Positions 7,934 to 16,358 of a stretch of DNA of 40,882 nt are shown piece after piece (the stretch's first letter is position 1; every line of letters starts with the position of its first letter). Both the position numbers and the translations under genes were made by a program. Below the pieces are notes generated by a model. It had not been told where the DNA came from, made no database searches, and worked only from the letters and a program-made list of their open reading frames with translations. This DNA is from Sulfobacillus harzensis (GTDB lineage Bacteria; Bacillota; Sulfobacillia; Sulfobacillales; Sulfobacillaceae). The DNA lies in contig NZ_JABBVZ010000031.1 of assembly GCF_012933365.1 (NCBI RefSeq), forward strand, positions 1 through 40,882. Reading direction: 5' to 3'.

Positions 7934-8638
7934 CTAGCCCCCCAAGTAGACTTCCACGACCGTCGCATCTTGCGCCGCAGCCGCCAAGCTCCCCTCGAAA
8001 ATCTCCTTGCCCGCGTTCATCACAATCACCCGTTCGGCCAACTGATTCACGAAGCCCATGAGATGCTCAACCACCAACAGGGCGACTCCTTTGCTGGCCA
8101 CCTCACGAAGCTTGGCGGCCAGCTCAGTGAGTTCCGCCGGATTCATGCCGGCGGCCAATTCGTCAACCAGCAACAACTTGGGAGCGCCTGCCAGCGCCCG
8201 AGCCAGATCCAACAGCTTCTGCTGCCCGCTGTTCAGCGTACTGGCCATTCGATCGCGGACATCGTCCAATCCGACGAAGGCTAGCGGATCGTCCACCAGC
8301 GGCGTGGCCGCCCGAATGTTGCGGTGCGCCACATCCACATTTTCCTCGACCGTCAGAGCCTTGAAGGGTTTGGGAATCTGAAAGGTACGGTTGATGCCGA
8401 GACGGGCCAGGGCGGACATGGGAAGCCCATTGATGCGCTGGCCCTGGAAGACAACCTCTCCCTCATCGGCGCGGTACAATCCGGAGATGACATTGATGCA
8501 GGTGGTCTTTCCCGAGCCGTTGGGACCCACCAGGGCGAGTATTTCGCCAGGACGGATGCTCAGACTAACCCCGTCCAGCGCCCGGAAGCCGCCGAATTTC
8601 TTGACCACCTGCCGCACCTCAAGGACGTTCTCAGACAT
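7934..8638 (-). CDS. livG: Branched-chain amino acid/amide-type ABC transporter ATPase (LivG-like)
   Basis: This 234-residue ATPase has Walker A GPNGSGKTT near residue 38, Walker B LLLVDELAAGMNP with the LivG-type GMNP, and HLMGFV after it (the LivG 'EHDMxxV' region). The signature is LNSGQQKLLDLARAL, where the usual LSxGQ serine is kept as NSGQ. It overlaps livM by 8 bp and is followed by livF after 2 bp, which indicates coupled translation of the complex. It acts at the cytoplasmic face of the membrane. Confidence 0.9.
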   Translation of the reverse strand: MSENVLEVRQVVKKFGGFRALDGVSLSIRPGEILALVGPNGSGKTTCINVISGLYRADEGEVVFQGQRINGLPMSALARLGINRTFQIPKPFKALTVEENVDVAHRNIRAATPLVDDPLAFVGLDDVRDRMASTLNSGQQKLLDLARALAGAPKLLLVDELAAGMNPAELTELAAKLREVASKGVALLVVEHLMGFVNQLAERVIVMNAGKEIFEGSLAAAAQDATVVEVYLGG

Positions 8639-9584
8639 TCATGACCGCCCCCTTCTGCTCAACCTGGCGAGACTTTCGGCGCCGCCCAATCAGCGACATC
8701 ACCCCGTTGGGCAAAAACAGCACCAGGGCCACAATCAAAAGCCCATAGACAAGCTGGAAATACTGCGGCGTGGAAATGCCAATCCAGTTGTACAGCCCAT
8801 AGAGAACCACCGTGCCGATGATGGGGCCCCAGACGGTGGCCCGCCCGCCAAAGAGCGTGAATACAATGGCGAAGATGCTGATATTCAAGTCAAACACGGA
8901 ATTCGGATAGAAGACCGAGATGTGCCAAGCGTATATGGCCCCCGCCAGCCCAGCGATGAGAGCGCTCGCCAACCACGCCAGAGTACGTGTGCGCACAATA
9001 TTTACCCCGGCCATGCCGGCACTCACCGGATCATCGCGCAGAGCCAAGAGCGAGAAGCCAAACGACGAGCGTCGCAGCCAAATCACAAACGCCACCGCCA
9101 CCAGCACCAGCACTAGCATTAGCCAATAGCTGAGCGTGGCGTTGAACACCGGAGCAAGGTTAATGCCGTACGGCCCGTTCGTGACCTTCTGCAAATTGGG
9201 ATTGGCCACCACATTGTAGACAATCTCCGCCGCCGCCAAACTGCCAATGGCAAAGTAGGCGCCGGAAAGGCGCAGCATGGGCAGCAGGATGACGCTAATC
9301 AACACGGCGATCACGCCGCCGGCCAGAATGCCGAGCAGTACAGGCCAGTGCAACTGAAGCACCACCACGGAGGCACCATACGCGCCTGCGCCAAAGAACC
9401 CCACATACCCAAAGGGCAAATATCCGGTAAATCCGTACAACACGTTAATCCCCTGCGCCAGCGCCAAAAACGCCATCATCTGGAAGAGCGTGGCGGGATT
9501 GTTGAACACCGTGTAGGGGCCCACCGCGAAGATGAGCACCAGCACGATAAGCGGGAGCCCCATTGAACCCAGACGCTTAAGCAT
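8631..9584 (-). CDS. livM: Branched-chain amino acid/amide-type ABC permease (LivM-like)
   Basis: This is a 317-residue integral membrane permease with many hydrophobic segments. The conserved block FGYVGFFGAGAYGA near residues 57-70 (family 'LGhxaFfgiGAY') and ALRDDPVSAGMAGVNIVRTR near residue 190 are LivM hallmarks (the EAA-like coupling loop). It overlaps livH by 8 bp and livG by 8 bp. With LivH it forms the translocation channel. Confidence 0.9.
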   Translation of the reverse strand: MLKRLGSMGLPLIVLVLIFAVGPYTVFNNPATLFQMMAFLALAQGINVLYGFTGYLPFGYVGFFGAGAYGASVVVLQLHWPVLLGILAGGVIAVLISVILLPMLRLSGAYFAIGSLAAAEIVYNVVANPNLQKVTNGPYGINLAPVFNATLSYWLMLVLVLVAVAFVIWLRRSSFGFSLLALRDDPVSAGMAGVNIVRTRTLAWLASALIAGLAGAIYAWHISVFYPNSVFDLNISIFAIVFTLFGGRATVWGPIIGTVVLYGLYNWIGISTPQYFQLVYGLLIVALVLFLPNGVMSLIGRRRKSRQVEQKGAVMNV

Positions 9585-10464
9585 AGCGAGCCCCCTTACC
9601 TAAGATTCCCCCGGGCCGCACCAAGAGGATGATGAGCAGCAAAACGAAGGGTGCCATGGCTGACCACGAGGGCAAATAGCTTTGCATCAAAAATTGCGCG
9701 ACCCCGTACACCACACCACCGATAATGGTACCCAAGGGATTTCCCAGGGCGCCAATGACGATGATGGCGAAGGAGGTGACGGTAATCCCTACCCCCATCG
9801 TGGTATAGATCCCGCCCAGCATGAATGGCGTTAACGCACCGGCAATACCAGCCAAAGCCAACCCAATGCCGAACGCGATCGCCGACACCCGATTGACATT
9901 GATGCCGCTGGCGGCCGTTTCCTCCCGGTTTCCCATCACGGCCCGGGTAGCCCGGCCGAGCTTGCTACGGTACAAGAACAGGTACAGCAGGGCCAGTGCC
10001 ACGGCGCTCACCAAGACGCTCACCCACCAGGCGGTTTCAAACTGCTGACCAAAAATGACCAGTGGGTGGTTGCCAAACACGTTGGGGTTCATCGTCTGGG
10101 TGTTTTGTCCGAAGGCCAACGTGGCCAGCGCCTCAATCGCCTGCGAGACGCCAAAGAACAAAATCAAGGAAAGCATTTCCGGGTCCTGCGACTTCAAAAG
10201 ACGAGGCACGATGCCATAATAGAGCGCCATGCCGACAATTCCGAACGCCACGATCTCCGCCAAAATCGTAATCAAGGGGTTGATGTGGGACGTGCTGTAG
10301 GCGACATACGCTCCATAGGCGCCCAGCATGACGAAATCGCCGTGGGCCAGATTCACCATCTTGAGGACCCCGAATACGAGATTCAGACCGAGCCCCAAGA
10401 GCGCGTAAAAGAAGCCGAACAGGATACCGCCGATAATGCTGTATGCAAGAATTGTCTCCACCAA
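9577..10464 (-). CDS. livH: Branched-chain amino acid/amide-type ABC permease (LivH-like)
   Basis: This is a 295-residue permease. The N-terminal LGLGLNLVFGVLKMVNLAHGDFVMLGAY region is the LivH signature, and MGNREETAASGINVNRV is the cytoplasmic coupling loop. The start is TTG at 10464 or GTG at 10461. AGGAAGG lies directly before the TTG, so the GTG has the better spacing. A roughly 100-bp spacer containing stable hairpins separates it from the binding-protein gene livK, which may lower permease expression relative to the binding protein. Confidence 0.9.
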   Translation of the reverse strand: MVETILAYSIIGGILFGFFYALLGLGLNLVFGVLKMVNLAHGDFVMLGAYGAYVAYSTSHINPLITILAEIVAFGIVGMALYYGIVPRLLKSQDPEMLSLILFFGVSQAIEALATLAFGQNTQTMNPNVFGNHPLVIFGQQFETAWWVSVLVSAVALALLYLFLYRSKLGRATRAVMGNREETAASGINVNRVSAIAFGIGLALAGIAGALTPFMLGGIYTTMGVGITVTSFAIIVIGALGNPLGTIIGGVVYGVAQFLMQSYLPSWSAMAPFVLLLIILLVRPGGILGKGARYA

Positions 10465-10504
10465 CCTTCCTAAGCAATCATGACGCGCAAGAAAATGAGA
10501 AAAT

Positions 10505-10562
10505 CCGGCCGAGGTTCGCCTCGTATGGGGAAGCGTCGCCCCGGCCGGACTCCCGAGGCCGG
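10505..10562 (-). promoter_or_regulatory. Tandem intercistronic stem-loops between livK and livH
   Basis: Immediately after the livK stop lies a perfect 6-bp stem CCGGCC/GGCCGG (10541-10546 with 10557-10562). Next is a perfect 5-bp stem CGAGG/CCTCG with a 4-nt loop (10510-10523), bracketed by CCGGC/GCCGG (10505-10509 and 10544-10548) as an alternative outer stem. On the minus strand the distal hairpin runs into ATTTTCTCATTTTCTT, a broken T-rich tract. This fits an attenuator or an mRNA-stabilising 3' structure that raises LivK over the membrane subunits. Confidence 0.55.
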
Positions 10563-10563
10563 C

Positions 10564-11814
10564 TTACTGCTCGCCTTTAATGGTGCTTTCGTAAATGTGA
10601 ATGCCCAATTGGCCGTTGTTGTCACTCCACTGGCCGATGGGGAACGGCAAGCCTTCCTGAGCCCCGGTCTTGGTGTTGATCTTGAAGGTACCCTCAATGG
10701 TGGTTACCTTGCCGGAGAAGGTGTTGACTGCCTGGCGAAATGCCGTCTGCTTCAGGCTGGTGGCTGTCGCCAGCGTCTTTTGCAAAATCAGTCCGGTGTT
10801 GTACCCAGCGATGTTCTCAAAGTCAATACTGCTCACGCCAGCATACTTCTCAAATTTGGACGTAAACTGAGACAGAGACATGCCGTAGTTGACCCCGGTC
10901 ACCTTGGTCAGCGGCGGTGCCGCATACGTGTAGGTGCCGGCCAAATTGCTCACCCCAATGTCCTTGGCGAACAGCGCCGACTCCTGGCCGGGGAAGATGG
11001 TAAACACCTTGGGAAACTTGTATTTGCTGGCATCGACCGCCTGCAGGAAGGGAATATCGTTGGTGTCATAGCCCAACTCCACGACCATGTCGGGATGAGT
11101 CGCCGCCACGCTGTTCAAAAGCGCTGAGAAGTTGGTGGTGCTGGTCGGTACCGGATGGTTATACACCGGCGTGACTCCGGCCGCCTTGAGGTTGCTCACC
11201 AAGGTGGTGTCCTGAGCGCCGGTAAAGTCGTTGGACCCGTAAATAATGGCTACGCGCTTGATGTTGTTGTGCAAGATATAGTTGGAGAGCGAGTCCGGCC
11301 ACAAAGACGAGGCCTGAATGGACGTCAAAACAATATACGGATTGGGAGGATTGCTGTCGAAGAACGTGGTCCCTGACCCAGACTGGTCGAACAGGAGCAT
11401 CTTGTTCTCCTGGGCAATCGGCACACCCACCGACGTGAGCACCGACCCGAAGTCCGCTACCAGCATATTCACATGATTCTGGGTGATGAGCTGCTGATAC
11501 TGGGTGGTGGCTGTCTGGGTGGAGCTCTGGTCGTTATACGCGACCAGCTTTATCTTCTCTTTTTTGCCGGTCGCCTTGACATATACGCCGCCTTGAGCAT
11601 TGACCTCATGGGCCCAAAACTTCAAACCTTGATACTCCCCCATCGACGAGGTCGAAAATTGTCCAGATGAGGCATATAGTGTCCCCACCGTGATGGTTCC
11701 GCCGCTGGCGGTTGTCGAACCGCCACCGCCGCCCACCCCGCTTCCGCAACCGGAAATGACCGCAGTCAATCCCAGAACGGAAGCCGCCATAATCGACATG
11801 GATCCCTTTGTCAT
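10564..11814 (-). CDS. livK: ABC transporter substrate-binding lipoprotein (LivK-like)
   Basis: This is a 416-residue extracytoplasmic binding protein. The N-terminus has a short positive stretch, a hydrophobic core and the lipobox LTAVISGC near residues 16-23, followed by a Gly/Ser/Thr-rich linker, so it is membrane-anchored by a lipidated Cys. The body is the type-I periplasmic-binding fold used by Leu/Ile/Val, amide and urea importers. AAGGAGG precedes the ATG. It heads the transporter operon and is divergent from the acetamidase/formamidase gene. I infer amides, urea or amino acids as ligand and cannot choose among them. Confidence 0.88.
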   Translation of the reverse strand: MTKGSMSIMAASVLGLTAVISGCGSGVGGGGGSTTASGGTITVGTLYASSGQFSTSSMGEYQGLKFWAHEVNAQGGVYVKATGKKEKIKLVAYNDQSSTQTATTQYQQLITQNHVNMLVADFGSVLTSVGVPIAQENKMLLFDQSGSGTTFFDSNPPNPYIVLTSIQASSLWPDSLSNYILHNNIKRVAIIYGSNDFTGAQDTTLVSNLKAAGVTPVYNHPVPTSTTNFSALLNSVAATHPDMVVELGYDTNDIPFLQAVDASKYKFPKVFTIFPGQESALFAKDIGVSNLAGTYTYAAPPLTKVTGVNYGMSLSQFTSKFEKYAGVSSIDFENIAGYNTGLILQKTLATATSLKQTAFRQAVNTFSGKVTTIEGTFKINTKTGAQEGLPFPIGQWSDNNGQLGIHIYESTIKGEQ

Positions 11815-11866
11815 GTGTGTCCTCCTTAGTTTGAGGGCTTGTATGAAATCAGGAAACTATCACGAG

Positions 11867-11903
11867 TCTATACTATCCTTTGCAAACAATGCAACGATTG
11901 TTT
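11867..11903 (-). promoter_or_regulatory. livK promoter with AAACAAT/ATTGTTT operator-like dyad
   Basis: On the minus strand, -35 TTGCAT (plus 11889-11894) and -10 TATAGA (plus 11867-11872) are 16 nt apart. A perfect 7-6-7 dyad AAACAAT-gcaacg-ATTGTTT (11884-11890, 11897-11903) wraps the -35, as an operator would. The same intergenic region must also drive the divergent amidase gene, so one regulator could control both. Confidence 0.5.
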
Positions 11904-12015
11904 TAATTAGCAAGGTTCGACTTAGCAGCTCTTATTGTCGATATTTGTCGGAAATCTCACGGAAGGAAGACGATACGCGGGCGGCGAAGTTCTTGGAAAA
12001 GAAAGGAGCAATTTC

Positions 12016-12933
12016 ATGGCCACATTTCATTTGCGGACCGACACCACCCATGCGACCTGGAATCGGGATCAGAGGCCGGCGATTCATGTCAGCCCCGGCG
12101 ACGTGGTGACATTGGATATCTTGGACTCCTCGGACGGGCAGGTGCATCCGGACTCAACTGTCGACACAGTCGCCAACTTGGACTTCGGGCGGGTCAACCC
12201 GGTGACCGGACCGGTTTTCGTGGATGGCGCCCAGCCGGGCGACGCCCTGGTCATCACCGTCATGGCGGTCGACGTCGCCGACTGGGGATGGACAGCCAAT
12301 ATTCCAGGATTTGGCCTGCTGTCCGACGCCTTCCCCGAACCCCATCTTCGCATCTCGCAGATTACCGCAGGATATGCCCAAATGCTCCCAGGAATCCGGG
12401 TGCCCATTTGTCCCTTCATCGGCACCATCGGACTCGCTCCAGAGATCCCAGGCGATCACCCGCTGGTCCCCCCTACCGTCCAAGGGGGCAACATGGACGT
12501 TCGCCACGTGACAGCCCACAGCCGACTCTGGCTTCCCGTCGCCGTACCCGGAGCGCTGTTGTCGGTGGGCGACACCCACGCGGCGCAAGGCGACGGTGAG
12601 GTGGCCGGAACCGCCATCGAAACCTCGGGTCAGGTGACGCTTAAAATCGATGTGAAGAAGAAGCTCGCCTTAAAAAGCCCGGAACTCGAGACCGATCCGC
12701 GCTCTCACCGCCAGGGCCCCGCGTGGGTGACCACCGGAATCGGCCCTGATCTGTTTCGGGCGGCCCGCCAGGCTGTCGAACACATGATTGAGCGCCTAGC
12801 CCGCGAGCTGCGTTTGGCACCAGATGATGCCTATCTCCTGTTAAGCGCAGCCGGCGATCTTAAGATTTCCGAGATTGTTGACGCCCCCAATTGGGTGGTG
12901 TCGATGCACCTTCCCACTCATTTGTGGGACTAG
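12016..12933 (+). CDS. Acetamidase/formamidase family amidohydrolase
   Basis: This is a 305-residue member of the acetamidase/formamidase (FmdA/AmdA) family, which hydrolyses short-chain amides to the acid plus ammonia. The typical beginning runs HATWNRDQRPAIHVSPGD. Other family blocks are VNPVTGPVFVDGAQPGD, the IGLAPE region, GGNMDVRH and GDTHAAQGDGEVAGTAIE. The frame is open further upstream, but the ATG at 12016 is preceded by AAAGGAG and fits family starts. It is divergent from livK. Amide hydrolase plus Liv/Urt-type importer mirrors the known fmd amide-utilisation clusters, so a nitrogen-scavenging role is likely. Confidence 0.9.
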   Translation: MATFHLRTDTTHATWNRDQRPAIHVSPGDVVTLDILDSSDGQVHPDSTVDTVANLDFGRVNPVTGPVFVDGAQPGDALVITVMAVDVADWGWTANIPGFGLLSDAFPEPHLRISQITAGYAQMLPGIRVPICPFIGTIGLAPEIPGDHPLVPPTVQGGNMDVRHVTAHSRLWLPVAVPGALLSVGDTHAAQGDGEVAGTAIETSGQVTLKIDVKKKLALKSPELETDPRSHRQGPAWVTTGIGPDLFRAARQAVEHMIERLARELRLAPDDAYLLLSAAGDLKISEIVDAPNWVVSMHLPTHLWD

Positions 12934-12992
12934 CAATCTGTGCAGCAGGCGTGAGGGCAATCAGCCGCGAGCGTCTTTTTGTCCTGGACCGT

Positions 12993-13535
12993 TTACATGG
13001 GCAGTCCGCGAACTTCCCGGGTACGATAGCGTAGTTCTGCGAACTGGCCCATTCGGCGAACGTCGGTCAGTTCCAGCACGGTCTCCGTGGCGATGCGATG
13101 GAACAACGGAATCCCCTGGCCGATGATGCGCGGAACCACCTGCACAATATACTCGTCAATTAGTCCTTCAGCGATGAGTGGCGCGAGCAGTAGGCCGCCG
13201 CCCACGACCCAAATGCGACCGGGAGCCCGCTGTTTCAGGTCCCGTACAAAAGCCGTCGGGTCCTCTTGAACGAAGGTCACCTCTTGGTTGCCTTGCCGGT
13301 TGGTTCGCGAAAAGACATAAGAAGGCTTCCCAGCATAAGGCCAGGCGCGGCCGCCGCGAACAACTTCGTCGTACGTTACCCGTCCCATGACCACGGTATC
13401 AATCGTGGCGTAGAAGGCCTCGTAGCCGATATCTTCCGCGTCCTTTTCGGCCTCAAACAGCCAGTCGAGCGCTTGGTTCTCCCGGGCCAAGTAGCCGTCG
13501 AGACTCACTGCCCCGTAGAATACGACGTCACCCAT
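12993..13535 (-). CDS. Dihydrofolate reductase/RibD C-terminal-family protein
   Basis: This 180-residue single-domain protein of the DHFR/RibD superfamily (YwjB/YyaP type) starts FYGAVSLDGYLARENQALDWL. It carries VMGRVTYDEV and IWVVGGGLLLAPLIAEGLIDEY, the NADPH-binding and substrate blocks of the family. Function in this subfamily is usually unknown; it is probably an NADPH-dependent reductase of a pterin- or pyrimidine-like substrate. It is monocistronic, with TTTGGAGGG before the ATG. It may equally be a resistance- or folate-related reductase. Confidence 0.8.
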   Translation of the reverse strand: MGDVVFYGAVSLDGYLARENQALDWLFEAEKDAEDIGYEAFYATIDTVVMGRVTYDEVVRGGRAWPYAGKPSYVFSRTNRQGNQEVTFVQEDPTAFVRDLKQRAPGRIWVVGGGLLLAPLIAEGLIDEYIVQVVPRIIGQGIPLFHRIATETVLELTDVRRMGQFAELRYRTREVRGLPM

Positions 13536-13715
13536 GTTCCCTCCAAAGGTTAATCTTGTGGTCCCGATAGTCTATCACATTCCGCGATGCGTCGCGCTGA
13601 TTCGGCATTATCCCGTCACGAAGGTCGGGCGGATGTTTGAACTCCGCCGTAAACTCACTGCCTAAACTATAAAAAGGGCGACCGCATCCCACGCGCGAGT
13701 CGCGTACCTAGATCA

Positions 13716-14600
13716 TCAAACAGGGCGCTGCGACGCCGACTCCATGAAACGCACGGCGGCCCGCACCGCCCGCCGTAAAAGGTGGTTGGGTGAATAGATG
13801 AGAATCATTTCTCGGTAGGCGCGCGGAACCAAGGGGGCAGCATGCACCAAGCCGGCCTGCTGGTAAATGCGGGCCATGGGTGCCGGCACCACGGAGACGC
13901 CTAGCCCTGCCGCCACAAATCCGATCACGGTGGCGATGCCCCGCGCCTCATAGCGGACGTCTGGTTGCAAATCTTGGGAATGAAACAACTCCAGCACACG
14001 GCGTGATAGTCCATGTCCGACGGCAAAGCCGACAAAGGGACGCGCCGCTAAATCGCGAAATTCCGCCGCTTGCACCGGCTTTTCTTCATTAGCGGGAAAA
14101 ATCGCCAGCAGTTCCTCTTTCCAGAGGCGGCTAATCCCCACGTCGGTTGCCGCCATGGGCAGCGATCCTAGTGCCAAATCCAGACTCCCGCGCCGCACCC
14201 CTTCGACCAACTGGGCGGTGTACATCTCATGCACGTCAATCTTCAAGCCCGGGTATCGCTGCACCAGTCCGCGGTAGAGATCAGGGAAACGGTGGGCCGA
14301 GGCTGTCGGGACAATGCCCATCTTGATTTCTCCCTGCACCATTTCCCGGTCGAGATCATCGGCAAAGGCCTCCACCTCCGCTACAATCCGCCGCGCCCGT
14401 TCCACCAGCACCATAGCTTCCGGCCGAACTCGAGTCCCCTTTGCGTCACGATCGAAAATCCGTTGGCCGACATGCTCTTCTAAAAGCTGCACTTGGCGGC
14501 TCACGGCCGGCTGGGTCATATCCAGATGGAAGGCGGCCTGCGACAACGATCCGTATTCGGCGATGGCCACCAAAATGCGAAGCTGGGGCAAACTGACCAT
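13716..14600 (-). CDS. LysR-family transcriptional regulator
   Basis: The N-terminal winged helix-turn-helix covers residues 1-60 (LPQLRILVAIAEYGSLSQAA, then LDMTQPAVSRQVQLLEEHVG), followed by a two-lobed effector domain. It is about 294 residues if started at the ATG at 14600, which has GGGTGG upstream. An ATG at 14618 would add six residues but has no ribosome site. It is divergent from an MFS exporter gene, the standard arrangement in which LysR controls its neighbour. A -10 TATAAT for this gene (plus 14637-14642) lies in the AT-rich intergenic patch. Confidence 0.87.
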   Translation of the reverse strand: MVSLPQLRILVAIAEYGSLSQAAFHLDMTQPAVSRQVQLLEEHVGQRIFDRDAKGTRVRPEAMVLVERARRIVAEVEAFADDLDREMVQGEIKMGIVPTASAHRFPDLYRGLVQRYPGLKIDVHEMYTAQLVEGVRRGSLDLALGSLPMAATDVGISRLWKEELLAIFPANEEKPVQAAEFRDLAARPFVGFAVGHGLSRRVLELFHSQDLQPDVRYEARGIATVIGFVAAGLGVSVVPAPMARIYQQAGLVHAAPLVPRAYREMILIYSPNHLLRRAVRAAVRFMESASQRPV

Positions 14601-14610
14601 ACTGTCCACC

Positions 14611-14650
14611 CGTCCCATAACAAAATTTTATATCTCATTATATCCAAAAA
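14611..14650. promoter_or_regulatory. AT-rich divergent control region between lysR and the MFS gene
   Basis: This is a markedly AT-rich patch in GC-rich surroundings. It contains TATATCTCATTATATCC and AAAATTTT. The minus-strand TATAAT (plus 14637-14642) is a candidate -10 for lysR. Interrupted dyads of the T-N11-A kind used by LysR proteins can be drawn, but none is long enough to be decisive. Confidence 0.4.
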
Positions 14651-14710
14651 CCGCTTGGGTAGCGCCGTCTCCGGGCGCACCATGAGGAAGAAAGGAATGG
14701 GATCCGTGAT

Positions 14711-16183
14711 ATGTCTTTGAGAACAACCGCGCACTACAAGTGGTGGGCATTGTCAGCCACCAGCCTGGGCATGCTAATGGCGGTCTTAAACGGCACGACG
14801 CTGCTCATTGCCCTGCCGACGCTGGTGCGTGCCCTCCATATGAGCGCCTTTCTCTCCATCTGGGTGCTGTTGAGCTATATGGTGGTGCAGACCGCGCTGG
14901 TCCTAACCGTGGGACGACTGTCGGATATTTTCGGCCGCAAGCGCTTGTACGTTGCCGGCTTTCTGCTCTTCACGGCCGCGGCCTTGGCGGCCGGTCTTGC
15001 GCCCAACGGGGTAACCCTCTTGGTCATCCGGGCCATTCAGGCGATCGGCGGAGCCCTGGTGATGGGAAACGCCACCGCCATAGTGTCGGACGCATTTCCT
15101 CGCCACCAGTTGGGTCTAGCGCTCGGCATCAACTCCATTGTCATTGCCCTGGGTCAGGTTTTGGGACCGATTTTAGGAGGGCTTCTTATCACCGTGCTTC
15201 CGTGGCACTGGGTCTTCTGGTTTAACGTGCCCATTGGCCTCATGGGCAGCGTTTGGGCTTGGCTGCAATTGAAGGATGTGGTGGCGCCCACTCGCGAGCC
15301 CCGTATCGACTATGCGGGAAACGCCGCCTACATGGCCGGCCTCACCAGTCTCTTGGTGGGTGTCACGGCGGGGGGCGTAGAGGGATGGAGCAGTCCCATC
15401 AGCTTTGGTGCGATCGCGCTCGGCGTGGCCGCATTCGGTCTCTTCCTGGCGGCCGAACAGCGTGCCCCCTATCCCCTGTTCAGCCTCTCCTTGTTTAAAA
15501 ACCGCCTATTCGCCATGGGCAATGTGGCCAACCTCTTCATCGCCATGGGGCGCGGCGCCATTGTGCTGTTGTTCGTCTTCTATTTCCAAGGCGGCCGGGG
15601 CGATTCGCCGCTTCAAGCCGGCATTCTCGTCATCCCCTTGGCCATTGCCATGGGCGTGACAGCACCGCTTTCCGGATGGATCGCCGACCGCGTGGGCGCT
15701 CGAGGACCGGCAAGCTTAGGGGCGCTCTTGGTGGCGGTGGGACTATTGGGCTTCGCCACCACCCTGACCATCACCAGCGCGTATTCCACCATTGCTGCTT
15801 GGATGGTGCTGGTGGGAATCGGCAACGGTCTCTTCAACTCCCCCAACACCAGCTCGATTATGAACGCCGTCGCTACCAACCAGCGCGGTGTCGCAGCCGG
15901 CACCCGCACGATGCTGCTCAACACCGGCAACGTCTTTTCCACCGCCTTTGTGCTGGCGCTGATCGCGTCCAAATTGCCCGCCCGGGTGACCATGGCGATT
16001 CTTTCCGGGACCACCGGATCGCTCTCACCGGCGCAATTAGGAAGCTTTTCGGAGGTCCTGCGCTTGGCGTTTCTGATTATGGCGCTCATCGCGCTGGGGG
16101 CCGCCTGTCTCTCCTGGCTTCGCGGCAGTGCCCGCCCACAAGTTCAGCCCGAGACTCAAGGACAGATATCACGAGTCTCTTAA
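14711..16183 (+). CDS. MFS drug-exporter-type transporter, DHA2 (14 TM) family
   Basis: This is a 490-residue proton-driven exporter. The N-terminus carries LMAVLNGTTLLIALPTL (the DHA2 motif around TM1), GRLSDIFGRKRLYVAG (MFS motif A, after TM2) and LGPILGGLLI (motif C in TM5, characteristic of exporters). Length and hydrophobicity fit 14 segments. It is controlled presumably by the divergent LysR regulator. Substrate is unknown; related proteins export drugs, dyes or metabolic intermediates. The 3' end abuts a MITE-like inverted repeat that could serve as terminator. Confidence 0.88.
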   Translation: MSLRTTAHYKWWALSATSLGMLMAVLNGTTLLIALPTLVRALHMSAFLSIWVLLSYMVVQTALVLTVGRLSDIFGRKRLYVAGFLLFTAAALAAGLAPNGVTLLVIRAIQAIGGALVMGNATAIVSDAFPRHQLGLALGINSIVIALGQVLGPILGGLLITVLPWHWVFWFNVPIGLMGSVWAWLQLKDVVAPTREPRIDYAGNAAYMAGLTSLLVGVTAGGVEGWSSPISFGAIALGVAAFGLFLAAEQRAPYPLFSLSLFKNRLFAMGNVANLFIAMGRGAIVLLFVFYFQGGRGDSPLQAGILVIPLAIAMGVTAPLSGWIADRVGARGPASLGALLVAVGLLGFATTLTITSAYSTIAAWMVLVGIGNGLFNSPNTSSIMNAVATNQRGVAAGTRTMLLNTGNVFSTAFVLALIASKLPARVTMAILSGTTGSLSPAQLGSFSEVLRLAFLIMALIALGAACLSWLRGSARPQVQPETQGQISRVS

Positions 16184-16191
16184 CATGAAAC

Positions 16192-16351
16192 ACAAGGGGC
16201 TGACTCAAAAGGCTTTTGCCCTAAAATTTTCTCCCACCTGACCCCCGAAAACAGGGAGGTAGATGACCCGCTTCCTCCACTAACCGGGGTAAAACGGGCA
16301 CATTTTAGGGATGGCATCACTGCCAAGGTACCTTTTGAGTCAGCCCCTTGT
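16192..16351. mobile_element. MITE-like element, 160 bp with 21-bp perfect terminal inverted repeats
   Basis: Perfect 21-bp terminal inverted repeats lie at 16192-16212 (ACAAGGGGCTGACTCAAAAG then G) and 16331-16351. A second inverted pair, CCCTAAAAT (16219-16227) with ATTTTAGGG (16302-16310), is nested inside. There is no coding capacity. The GGGGCTGACTCAAAA terminus resembles the 'GGGGCTGTCTCAAAA' ends I recall for IS1182-like elements, so a non-autonomous derivative mobilised in trans is likely. No clear target duplication is visible. It sits exactly between two convergent genes and would fold into a long hairpin able to act as a bidirectional terminator. Confidence 0.7.
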
Positions 16352-16358
16352 CATGCGG

